From positions 20,577 to 84,576 of the forward strand of contig NZ_JENB01000026.1 in the NCBI RefSeq assembly GCF_000708715.2: a stretch of 64,000 bases of DNA. The letters run 5' to 3'. Position numbers and translations under genes: made by a program. How positions within the stretch are numbered: the stretch's first letter is position 1; each line of letters begins with the position of its first letter. Shown here piece after piece: positions 34,429 to 42,109 of the stretch. Under the pieces are notes generated by a model. The model searched no databases. It was not told the origin of the DNA and saw only the letters and a list, made by a program, of their open reading frames with translations. Origin of the DNA: Pseudomonas putida W15Oct28 (GTDB taxonomy: Bacteria; Pseudomonadota; Gammaproteobacteria; Pseudomonadales; Pseudomonadaceae).

Positions 34429-35973
34429 TTGCATGGTGTGTGTTCAGCTTGCGAAATCAGTGGGGTTAAATTAGTGGGCAACGGTGTGGATGGATCTGTG
34501 CATTTACTTAAATATGGAAAGTTTGATAACGTTCAGTTGGTTGAGCCCATAGATTGGGCTATGGACCCTTTCAAAGTGCTTAACTGGCGTCACAATTTTC
34601 TGAGCTTGCGCTGGTTGATCAAAAGCGTGCCTTTGGAAACCAAGCGAGCGGTAATTGTTAGTTTTTATGACTTCCATTGTAAGGCAAGGCAAGCTAACGA
34701 TATGGTTGGCTCACGCATTGGTGACCACACAACGTCGATACGCATTGATGAACTATTACGGCTTAGATATGAATTCCTAGCGGCAGATGACCATCCAGTA
34801 TCAGCGCTTTGCGAAGAGATACTGCGTGCTGATATGGCAACGCTTTTGTCGGAAAAAGTATATCGGAGCGGGCATAACCACGGGGTGATGGCAGATATAT
34901 CGCTTCTCAACGCAATTTCGATTATCGGTCATCCAGATAAGAGTATCCCGAAGTACGTTGTGAGTAGGGGGATGAAGTCGCTTCAGAGTATATTTGATTC
35001 CGGCGGCTTGACTCAAGAGCATTCTATATCATATCAGGAGTATAATTATCCTGTTGCTAATAAGTTTTTAAAGGCAGCATCGAAATTTGATGGCCTTGAC
35101 AAAAACTTTGGCAATATAGATTTGTCGGGTGCGACACAGAAGCTGCTTAAGTTTTTTACTCGTACAAACGATGAATATATTCCAGTTGGTGATTCCTTTA
35201 GGCGTCCGAATGCAAGTATTCGGAAGTTATGCCCTGAAATGGTACCGTCTGAAGAAGACGTTGTTTCTTTAGGGATGCCAAACAATAGGCTGTTCTGTGA
35301 AAATGGTTTTTTCTCTTATGTGAAACAGGCAGACTCAAGGCGCCGTATTCATTTTGTTTCTGTTTGCGCCTGGCATTCAGCGAACCACAAACAGGATGAT
35401 GATTTATCGTTCTGTCTTGAGCTTGACGGCCAAATGATCTTCGATGACCCTGGGTATTCGGATCAAGTGGATAAAGAGACAACTAACGCACTTAGGAATG
35501 CCGACCACCATAGCACGGTATGTTTAGATAGCGTTCAGTACTCAAATCGTGGTAGAACTAACGGTGAATCTAAGTTTACCGAATGGCGTGAAACAGATGA
35601 AGGCTTTGTCCTTGAAGGGCAACAGCAGCGCATGCCGGGTGTGAAATTTAGTCGCCGATTTGAGTTGAATAACAATTCCCTGCGAATTTCTGATCAGATT
35701 TCTACAGCTGATAAATCAGTTGGTGAGCATGGTTTTGTGCTTGCGCCAGATATCCATGTTCGCTTTGAAGGGGGGGGGGTGTGGCTATACCGAGACTATT
35801 CCGTTTTGGGAATAATAAAGCCCGACGAGCTTGATGGCGAATGGGTTGTTACCAGGATTCACTACATTGGCAGTGATAGACATAATCTAGCGCAGACTTT
35901 ACGACTGGCATACAGAGCGCCAATAAAGTTCGAACGTAAGTTTGCATTCAATTTTTCGGGTATTAATTTCTGA
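34429..35973 (+). CDS. heparinase II/III-like protein with a 10-G tract
   Basis: This 514-residue protein has the family pattern: an alpha-barrel half with SGHNHGVMADISLL and GLTQEHSISYQEYN, then a beta-sandwich half with HKQDDDLSFCLELDGQMIFD. The NHG, SxxYQ and HxxDDDLS motifs match those of the second copy on the other strand (38340-39932). The family cleaves uronate-containing glycans by elimination. No signal peptide is visible. The start is unclear: TTG 34429 is the first possible codon after a stop and has no good ribosome binding site, and the N terminus is shorter than in the second copy. A run of ten G (35770-35779, about residue 448) could allow on/off switching. Confidence 0.75.
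   Translation: MHGVCSACEISGVKLVGNGVDGSVHLLKYGKFDNVQLVEPIDWAMDPFKVLNWRHNFLSLRWLIKSVPLETKRAVIVSFYDFHCKARQANDMVGSRIGDHTTSIRIDELLRLRYEFLAADDHPVSALCEEILRADMATLLSEKVYRSGHNHGVMADISLLNAISIIGHPDKSIPKYVVSRGMKSLQSIFDSGGLTQEHSISYQEYNYPVANKFLKAASKFDGLDKNFGNIDLSGATQKLLKFFTRTNDEYIPVGDSFRRPNASIRKLCPEMVPSEEDVVSLGMPNNRLFCENGFFSYVKQADSRRRIHFVSVCAWHSANHKQDDDLSFCLELDGQMIFDDPGYSDQVDKETTNALRNADHHSTVCLDSVQYSNRGRTNGESKFTEWRETDEGFVLEGQQQRMPGVKFSRRFELNNNSLRISDQISTADKSVGEHGFVLAPDIHVRFEGGGVWLYRDYSVLGIIKPDELDGEWVVTRIHYIGSDRHNLAQTLRLAYRAPIKFERKFAFNFSGINF
35770..35779 (+). repeat. G10 homopolymer inside a coding region
   Basis: Ten consecutive G encode part of FEGGGVWLY in the heparinase-like gene. Loss or gain of one G would shift the frame and remove about 65 C-terminal residues. 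Such tracts are classic slippage sites in other bacteria; here the effect is inferred. Confidence 0.9.
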
Positions 35974-35979
35974 GCAGTA

Positions 35980-36010
35980 TTGGCAGAAAGAGATAGTCTC
36001 TTTCTGCCAA
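35980..36010. terminator. perfect hairpin between convergent genes
   Basis: A perfect 14-base stem (ttggcagaaagaga against tctctttctgccaa, 3-base loop) fills the 47-base gap between the plus-strand heparinase-like gene and the minus-strand membrane protein. It is followed by attt on the plus strand. It probably serves as a shared terminator. Confidence 0.75.
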
Positions 36011-36020
36011 ATTTGCTATC

Positions 36021-37778
36021 TCAAGCCAGCGAGGGCGCCAGAGCTTGGATTTCGGAGTTGATTCTTAATATGTCCGGTACCAATTCGTTAGCTGCCAAAA
36101 ATTGTTGACGTACTACGCAACGTTCAAATGAGTGTACAAAAGCAGCCAATAAAATCTCTTTGTTATCAATATTGGCTAGTGACTTTCTAGATGCCCTAGA
36201 TTTCTTTATCCAGGGTGAAATGCATTTAAGCTCGCTTTCCGTTACAGGCCAGCATGCACCGATAGGTTCTAGCGTCCACCTTCCCCATTGGCTTAGCTTT
36301 GCATGGCCACTGCAGTCTATTCTTACTGTGTCAGGCGTAATGTCTGTATTTATAAACTGTAACGGCAGCCTTTGTAGGGTGGCCTTGATGATTGGCAGTT
36401 CTGATTTGAATACCTTGATATTCTCGCGTGTAGATTCATCACTGGCGGCTACAATGATCCTGTCAATCATTGCATCATTCAAACGGTCCCAGAGCAAAGG
36501 TTTCGAACGTAAGAACCGAGAAATAAGTGACGCAGGGGGCTCAATAGCAAGCAGACTTCCAAACAGCTCTAGCTTTTTTGCTTTAACTTCCCGGAATGTA
36601 ATTGAACTCTCACCATCCATGAGAAAAACTATGCAATGAAAGCCCTGGACCATCGTGGTACCAGAAAACTGCAGGGTTGGAAGTTTAAGATCTCTGCATG
36701 CCGCCAAGATGGTAGCCTCTTGTAGCGCCAAGTCTCTTCTTGATTTATTGAAAAGTTTAACAAGATACACGCTATCGTTTTTGTTCTTCGCTGAGCGAGC
36801 AGTGACCTCAAAGGCCGCTGTGTCAGTAGTGGCGACCTGAAACCATTTGGATGATAGTACGTCAATAGAATCATCAGTGATTTCATTCAGTGCGCTTTGA
36901 ATCCAAGTGTTTCTTTCAGATAACTCTAAGGCTTTCCAAAAATCTTGATCTTTAACTTGGTCAGGTGACGCTAGCGCGTGTCCGTGGAAGAATAGTGCAT
37001 TCACCTGTATGCGATTTAGGTGTAGATAGTTGAGGTCAACTATTAAGTTGCTGAGGCGTTGTAGTGTTTGCCTAACAATTAGAATTGAAACAATTGCGAT
37101 CAAAGCGCTCGAGTTACCTAAGGTAAGGTATTCCCCAACGATGTAGAAGAAAGTTAGCAAGAAGCCGAGTGAAGCGGCAAGATTAGATAGCTTGCTTGTA
37201 TTTCCGATGGAGCTAAAAAATTCAAACTTATGATAAGTGAAAGCTATTATGATTGTAAAAATTATGCCGTAGACCGCTAAAGTGGCGAAGAGATATGGGT
37301 TGATAATTAAAAGGCCTGTGCTTGCGGCGGAAATAAATATTCCCGCTGCCAGGCTCCGGGAGTAACGCTGATACGCTTGTGCAGCCAGTTCGTCTTGATT
37401 ATTAAATAAAATAATCTTTTGGCTTCTTTGAATTAACTGTAACGCTCCGCGTTCGGAAAATTTCACAATAATATTTTCCGCTAACGCATAGAGGCCGTAG
37501 AAAAAGACGGTCGCAATGCTTAGTGCTATGACCAAGTGTTTATGGTCAACGCTTTGAAAGTAAGAAGGGAAATAGTTAGGTGTTTTGCCGGACCCTATTA
37601 TGATAATTACTTTTAGTGGAAGGAAGTATGAAATAAGCAATGATGCTTGCGAAACAAGTGTGGCAGTAACCACAATCAGGGTCTGAAGTGGAACGATCCG
37701 TGTAAGTTTCAGGCCTACAGATTTAAGCCAGAAAATAAAGTTTTTTGCGTCTGCATAAAATGAAAACATACCAGACAC
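36021..37778 (-). CDS. ABC-exporter-like membrane domain fused to a degenerate kinase-like domain
   Basis: Unrecognised as a whole (585 residues). Residues about 28-260 look like a six-helix ABC-exporter membrane domain: helices near 33-60, 80-102, 143-160, 162-182, 200-218 and 224-245, ending in LQRLSNLIVDLNYLHLNRIQ like the coupling region before an ATPase. No Walker A, signature or Walker B motif follows. Instead residues about 320-585 resemble an APH/choline-kinase fold: VYLVKLF with K341, ALQEATIL with E354, and FINTDITPDTV followed by LSQWGRWTLEPIG. The catalytic-loop D479 is kept, but H is N477, the usual N is T484, and the DFG-type aspartate is Q497. This suggests a pseudokinase. It is the last gene of the leftward run. 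Confidence 0.6.
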   Translation of the reverse strand: MSGMFSFYADAKNFIFWLKSVGLKLTRIVPLQTLIVVTATLVSQASLLISYFLPLKVIIIIGSGKTPNYFPSYFQSVDHKHLVIALSIATVFFYGLYALAENIIVKFSERGALQLIQRSQKIILFNNQDELAAQAYQRYSRSLAAGIFISAASTGLLIINPYLFATLAVYGIIFTIIIAFTYHKFEFFSSIGNTSKLSNLAASLGFLLTFFYIVGEYLTLGNSSALIAIVSILIVRQTLQRLSNLIVDLNYLHLNRIQVNALFFHGHALASPDQVKDQDFWKALELSERNTWIQSALNEITDDSIDVLSSKWFQVATTDTAAFEVTARSAKNKNDSVYLVKLFNKSRRDLALQEATILAACRDLKLPTLQFSGTTMVQGFHCIVFLMDGESSITFREVKAKKLELFGSLLAIEPPASLISRFLRSKPLLWDRLNDAMIDRIIVAASDESTRENIKVFKSELPIIKATLQRLPLQFINTDITPDTVRIDCSGHAKLSQWGRWTLEPIGACWPVTESELKCISPWIKKSRASRKSLANIDNKEILLAAFVHSFERCVVRQQFLAANELVPDILRINSEIQALAPSLA

Positions 37779-37852
37779 TCAGCTCCTGGTTGTGTGTAAG
37801 TATTATGGCAAGGTCGCGCTTTATGCGCGACCTTGCTAGAACTAGATTTAGC

Positions 37853-38290
37853 TCAGATTTTCCACAGCAGCATCAACTGAGTGCTTTTATCAGCACTTGT
37901 GTATGTTGCACCAATAGGGGCTTGACCTTTTTTCTTGTAATGCACGGAGTACACGTCTTTATCGCTACTTTTTACAATCCGAGCGTAACCAGATTTTGCG
38001 AGAGCGGCGAAGACTTCACCTTCAACAGCCATAGAATCCTGTGGCAGCTCGAAAATATACCGTTGAAAATCACCGTCTTCCTTTTTCGACACGGTTTCAC
38101 GAATGAGCTTACCATTGAAGTTCAGTACAGTACCGTCTGCAAGCGTCAAGGTTTGCTTGCTGTCCGGCCCACTAACCAGTGACTGCTTTGATTTAGATTC
38201 TTGATGCTGAGTAGTCTCTGGAGCTTTGGTTTCTCCGCAACCGGCAACGAAGAGGGCAACGAGAAGGGCTGGTACAATGTGTTTTTTCAT
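37853..38290 (-). CDS. small lipoprotein of unknown function
   Basis: This 145-residue protein has a lipoprotein signal MKKHIVPALLVALFVAGCGE with the lipobox cysteine at residue 18. A polar linker follows, and then a compact domain (TLTLADGTVLNFNGKLIRET, VEGEVFAALAKSGYARIVKS). The residue after the cysteine is G, so outer-membrane sorting is likely by the usual rule. It lies between the heparinase-like gene and the membrane/kinase-like gene, in the same direction. Family not recognised. Confidence 0.75.
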   Translation of the reverse strand: MKKHIVPALLVALFVAGCGETKAPETTQHQESKSKQSLVSGPDSKQTLTLADGTVLNFNGKLIRETVSKKEDGDFQRYIFELPQDSMAVEGEVFAALAKSGYARIVKSSDKDVYSVHYKKKGQAPIGATYTSADKSTQLMLLWKI

Positions 38291-38339
38291 GATGTTTACG
38301 CTATTTAGTAGTTAAGTTGGCGTTAAAGGTTGATACTAA

Positions 38340-39932
38340 TTATCTGAAATTTATTGTTATAATATTTTCTTCCCCTGTAGAAATCCATAGGCGACTAACA
38401 TCTTCAGTTACACCGAGATGTTTAGAGATAATGGCACTAAACTCAGGGGCGTTTGCATTCCATCCAAGGCATGTGGACGCTTCGAGGTGCTTATCACCTG
38501 TGTCCAAGTGAACTTCAAAGTTATCAAAGTTTAATGTCACTGAGCTGTTTCTGAACAGCATGCTGGATTGTTCTGGGATAAGAAAATTTGAATTTATTGG
38601 TACGCCCGTAGAGCTCGAGTCTTTAATGACTATCTGTCCCAATTGGATTTTAGAAATATCAATTGAGCGCTGAACTTTTTTTCCGTACATATGGCTTGTG
38701 CCACAGAATCGTCCCTTTTCATCGATCCTGAGTGTTGGGGGGGAAACTAATTTTGAGCGATCACGTTCAGCTTTGAATGGCAATATTGGCAGGCAATGCG
38801 CGAGAGGAGATCTTACAAATATCCTCTTCTCATCCTTTTCGTTGTGGCTCAAAAGCCCGCCGTCCCCAAATACAATTTTTCCATCATAGTAGAATATGAT
38901 GGAGAGGTCGTCGTCATGGCGATGATAGTTTGAATCATGACAGTTTTTAAAGGCGAGATAGAAGTCCTTTGACTTTAAGTCTTTTCCTTTGGCAATCAGG
39001 TACCCGGAGGCTGAATAATCGTGGACGATTAAATGTTCCGAAAGGAGCTCGCTTTCGCTTTTATCATCCCAACGAGTATCTCCAATCATTGGGAGTAAAT
39101 CGTTGGGCATCGTAATTGCATTTAAAAATGCAGTTGCCTTGTCGGTAAACTCTTCCGCGCGCGATGAAATCTTTTGGTCCCCAAGGTCGGCGAGCGACAA
39201 GAGGTTATTAAGTCGAGACAGCATAAATTTTTGATAGCCAGGGCTATTTTCTTTATGCACACCTTGCTCAGTGAAGGCGAAGTCAAGCTCATCAATCAAG
39301 CGTCTTTGACCAAGCTCTATGTATTTCGGATAATTGCCACCGAAATACATTGCGATTGTATACATTATCAAGGACTGATCAAACCCATGATTTGTATGCT
39401 TGGAATAGTTGCTGCTCTCCGCCAGCCACTTCAGATGCTTCTCAATCAAATTCAGAATATTTTTTCTGATGCTCTCATCTGAAGGGACGAGACCTGCATA
39501 CGAAGTGAATATCGCCCAATTTACGATGTTACGTACCCGAAACGCAGCGGCATGATCATGCCAGGCGAGTGGAGAAGCTTTATTGGTCATGCTATTTGTT
39601 TGCCAGTTGTTCAGGCAATCAAGGCAGTAACTGTAATATATCTCTCGCTCTTCGGGTGTCTGAAGATCATAGCTTGAAATGAACCAGGTTAAGAATGGCA
39701 ATGCTTGAATTTGCCACCACCAACTGCGATCTTTTCCAAACTCATTCCAGTCGAAATTACGCAGATTAATAGTCTCGCGCGCGAATCCGCGCAGCTCCAC
39801 TACGTTATTTTTTGCGCAGGACTCGAGTATTTTTAGATCGTTACGATTATTGGTCGTAAGATTCTTTTTAATAAAATCGATCGCGCTTTTTTCGGCTAGA
39901 TAAGTCAGATCGGATGGGCGTTTGATAAGCAT
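38340..39932 (-). CDS. heparinase II/III-like protein
   Basis: This 530-residue protein shows the family motifs SKHTNHGFDQSLIMYTIAMY, GVHKENSPGYQKFMLSRL and NYHRHDDDLSIIFYYDGKIV, which give the N-H, Y and H-D catalytic-region signatures of heparinase II/III lyases. The N terminus (MLIKRPSDLTYLAEK) has no signal peptide. The substrate may be the ManNAcA-containing glycan that wecBC would support, since the family acts on uronic acids. It starts 17 bases after the tandem glycosyltransferase gene, so they are co-transcribed. Confidence 0.82.
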   Translation of the reverse strand: MLIKRPSDLTYLAEKSAIDFIKKNLTTNNRNDLKILESCAKNNVVELRGFARETINLRNFDWNEFGKDRSWWWQIQALPFLTWFISSYDLQTPEEREIYYSYCLDCLNNWQTNSMTNKASPLAWHDHAAAFRVRNIVNWAIFTSYAGLVPSDESIRKNILNLIEKHLKWLAESSNYSKHTNHGFDQSLIMYTIAMYFGGNYPKYIELGQRRLIDELDFAFTEQGVHKENSPGYQKFMLSRLNNLLSLADLGDQKISSRAEEFTDKATAFLNAITMPNDLLPMIGDTRWDDKSESELLSEHLIVHDYSASGYLIAKGKDLKSKDFYLAFKNCHDSNYHRHDDDLSIIFYYDGKIVFGDGGLLSHNEKDEKRIFVRSPLAHCLPILPFKAERDRSKLVSPPTLRIDEKGRFCGTSHMYGKKVQRSIDISKIQLGQIVIKDSSSTGVPINSNFLIPEQSSMLFRNSSVTLNFDNFEVHLDTGDKHLEASTCLGWNANAPEFSAIISKHLGVTEDVSRLWISTGEENIITINFR

Positions 39933-39949
39933 TAACTCAGCTCATTGAA

Positions 39950-42109
39950 TTATTGAAGAATATTTGTCCATTGATTGGATACCAATTCTGGTGAATAGTT
40001 CCTCAATAACATCTCATGCTTGATTGTGCCGATATTGTTTCGCTCTGAGATAATCAAGTTTCTCGCGTCATCTAATGAGTTAATTATGTTTTCTGTTGGC
40101 CATATTTGGGAAGCACCGTGCCAGTTCCAGATAATTGGTACTGATCCGCTGAGCATTCCCTCGCCTACTGCCATATGGAACGACTCAGCATCAGACGGGG
40201 AAAGTACATATCCAACCATCGTTAGCCAGTCATTGACATTATCTCCAGGAGGATCAAAGACAACTTTATGTCTGAGTTTTGCGTTGCTGTTAATTTTTTG
40301 GAATAGGGCAGAGTAATAATTTCGCTCTTCGTTGCGCTTCAAAAGCCAGCCATAATCAAGAGGGTGCTTTCCTTTAATGCGGAGGCAATAGCGCGAGTCG
40401 TGCTCAAGAAGGATCTCCAGAAGGTCGATAGCTCGATCCAGTCTTTTGCTCTTTGGCGCTACACCAATCATGCCAATAGTAAATGCTGCATCGCCTGTTT
40501 TCTTCTTGGCGGTAAATTTTGAATTATCTAAAATATTTGGAATAACACTGGTTTTTTCAATTGGAAAACCTTTGAGGTTGCTTAGTCCAATTGTACGAAT
40601 GCTCTCGCTTACGAAAGCGATATGGTCAATGTTCTTCCAGTTAGCCTCTGCTACATATGGAAGCTTCGATTCTTGAGCATGGAATCGCGCTACCAGCTTT
40701 TGATGTGGGAGTTTATTGTTTGAGAACCACTTCAAATTGCCAAGGCACCACTCACAGAATATGACGTCGGCATCTTTAAGCAGTTTCAGGCTGGCCTGTT
40801 TGTCATGCAGATCGTGACCCTTCCACTGGTCCACGATAAATTCAAAAGACCCAGACTCTTGAAGCTTTTGCTGCAAGGGGCCAAAAAACTTCAAGTCGTG
40901 TCCAGCTACTAAAACTTTCAGCTTTTTTGTGCTGGATGGCTTTTTAGCGGTAGTCGTTTGACTGGTCATTAGCCACTCATGAATCGTTTTAACCCGGGCC
41001 GAGAATGTATGTCGGCTTGCTAGTGCTTGAAGGCGTTCAGCTGCCAGCTGCGATTTCTCGTCATCCAGCAACGCAACTTCCAAAGCCGATTCGAACTCTT
41101 CGATGCTGTTGGCAAATAGAGGATAATCTTTACCGAGCAGTTGCTCGTGCAAAGGGTTTCGGTTCAGAATGGCTGCACAGCCTGCGGCGCCATACTCAAG
41201 AATCTTTGTAGAATATTCTACGGTGTCATTCATGCTCTCGTCGCGCCATGAAAGCCCGACCTTGGCCAACTTTAGTTGATCAAATACACCTTCGCGACTT
41301 TTTGCGCCAATCCAGTTGAGCGCCGCAGTGTTCTCCAGTGCATGTTTCATTCGTGCACTATATTCTTTCGTCTTGGCGTCGTTGTGGATTTTATCTCCAA
41401 TAACGATGAGTTGGCTGCCGGTGACGAGAGTGTGAACTTTCGGCCAGCTTTCAGCCATTTCCAGTGTTTTCCACTGGCTTTTGAATTTCCCTGCATATAT
41501 CGCAATACGATTTCGCTCGAAAACCGGTTTCGATGGTATTTCAAAGTCATTGATAACAGGTGTGTAAATATCAATCTTGCTGTCATCAAGGTCTGGGGCA
41601 AGCGCTTTCCATAAGGCGGCAAAGCCTTCAGTTTGACACAGTACCTTTGAGCAGCCGGCAGCAATATTGCGCATGAGGTCACGCTGCTCAGGCGAGTAAA
41701 GCTCAGCATCCTGTGGGATGTCGGTCAAATAAACCCATGTCCGACTGAATATTTCGGGATACTTCAGAAGGCTGCTTGCAATATCAAGGCCGCGTACCAA
41801 GCAAACGTCATATTTTTCTTCAATTGAGAGCTTTACAGCAAGCTCCGCCATTTGAGTAAAGTCAAGGCGCCGCTTAGAAGAGCCCTTCCAATAACTCGAG
41901 TGCGTGCCATCGATAATATTTACGTTCGGATGATCTATTAATGGTTGAAAGAGTTCGTGTCGCTCTGGTCTGCTCTTTGCTACGAAGTCTACGATGGCAC
42001 ATTGGGTGCTCGCTAGCGCCAGTGTGATGGTTTGAGCCCAGATTGAAGAGCCGTCAATAAAGTTCAAGTCGGGGGCGGCGCAGACAAGTACACGCTTGTT
42101 GATGGTCAT
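39950..42109 (-). CDS. tandem two-domain glycosyltransferase
   Basis: This 719-residue protein contains two GT-B units. Residues 1-390 form the first, with YAGKFKSQWKTLEMAESWPK and EYSTKILEYGAAGCAAILNR as donor-site features. Residues about 400-719 form the second, starting LKVLVAGHDLKFFGPLQQKL, with IGMIGVAPKSKRLDRAIDLL and SPSDAESFHMAVGEGMLSGS. Having both in one chain suggests two successive transfers or one catalytic and one binding unit. The start overlaps the upstream stop by one base (TAATG read on the minus strand). Confidence 0.82.
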   Translation of the reverse strand: MTINKRVLVCAAPDLNFIDGSSIWAQTITLALASTQCAIVDFVAKSRPERHELFQPLIDHPNVNIIDGTHSSYWKGSSKRRLDFTQMAELAVKLSIEEKYDVCLVRGLDIASSLLKYPEIFSRTWVYLTDIPQDAELYSPEQRDLMRNIAAGCSKVLCQTEGFAALWKALAPDLDDSKIDIYTPVINDFEIPSKPVFERNRIAIYAGKFKSQWKTLEMAESWPKVHTLVTGSQLIVIGDKIHNDAKTKEYSARMKHALENTAALNWIGAKSREGVFDQLKLAKVGLSWRDESMNDTVEYSTKILEYGAAGCAAILNRNPLHEQLLGKDYPLFANSIEEFESALEVALLDDEKSQLAAERLQALASRHTFSARVKTIHEWLMTSQTTTAKKPSSTKKLKVLVAGHDLKFFGPLQQKLQESGSFEFIVDQWKGHDLHDKQASLKLLKDADVIFCEWCLGNLKWFSNNKLPHQKLVARFHAQESKLPYVAEANWKNIDHIAFVSESIRTIGLSNLKGFPIEKTSVIPNILDNSKFTAKKKTGDAAFTIGMIGVAPKSKRLDRAIDLLEILLEHDSRYCLRIKGKHPLDYGWLLKRNEERNYYSALFQKINSNAKLRHKVVFDPPGDNVNDWLTMVGYVLSPSDAESFHMAVGEGMLSGSVPIIWNWHGASQIWPTENIINSLDDARNLIISERNNIGTIKHEMLLRNYSPELVSNQWTNILQ

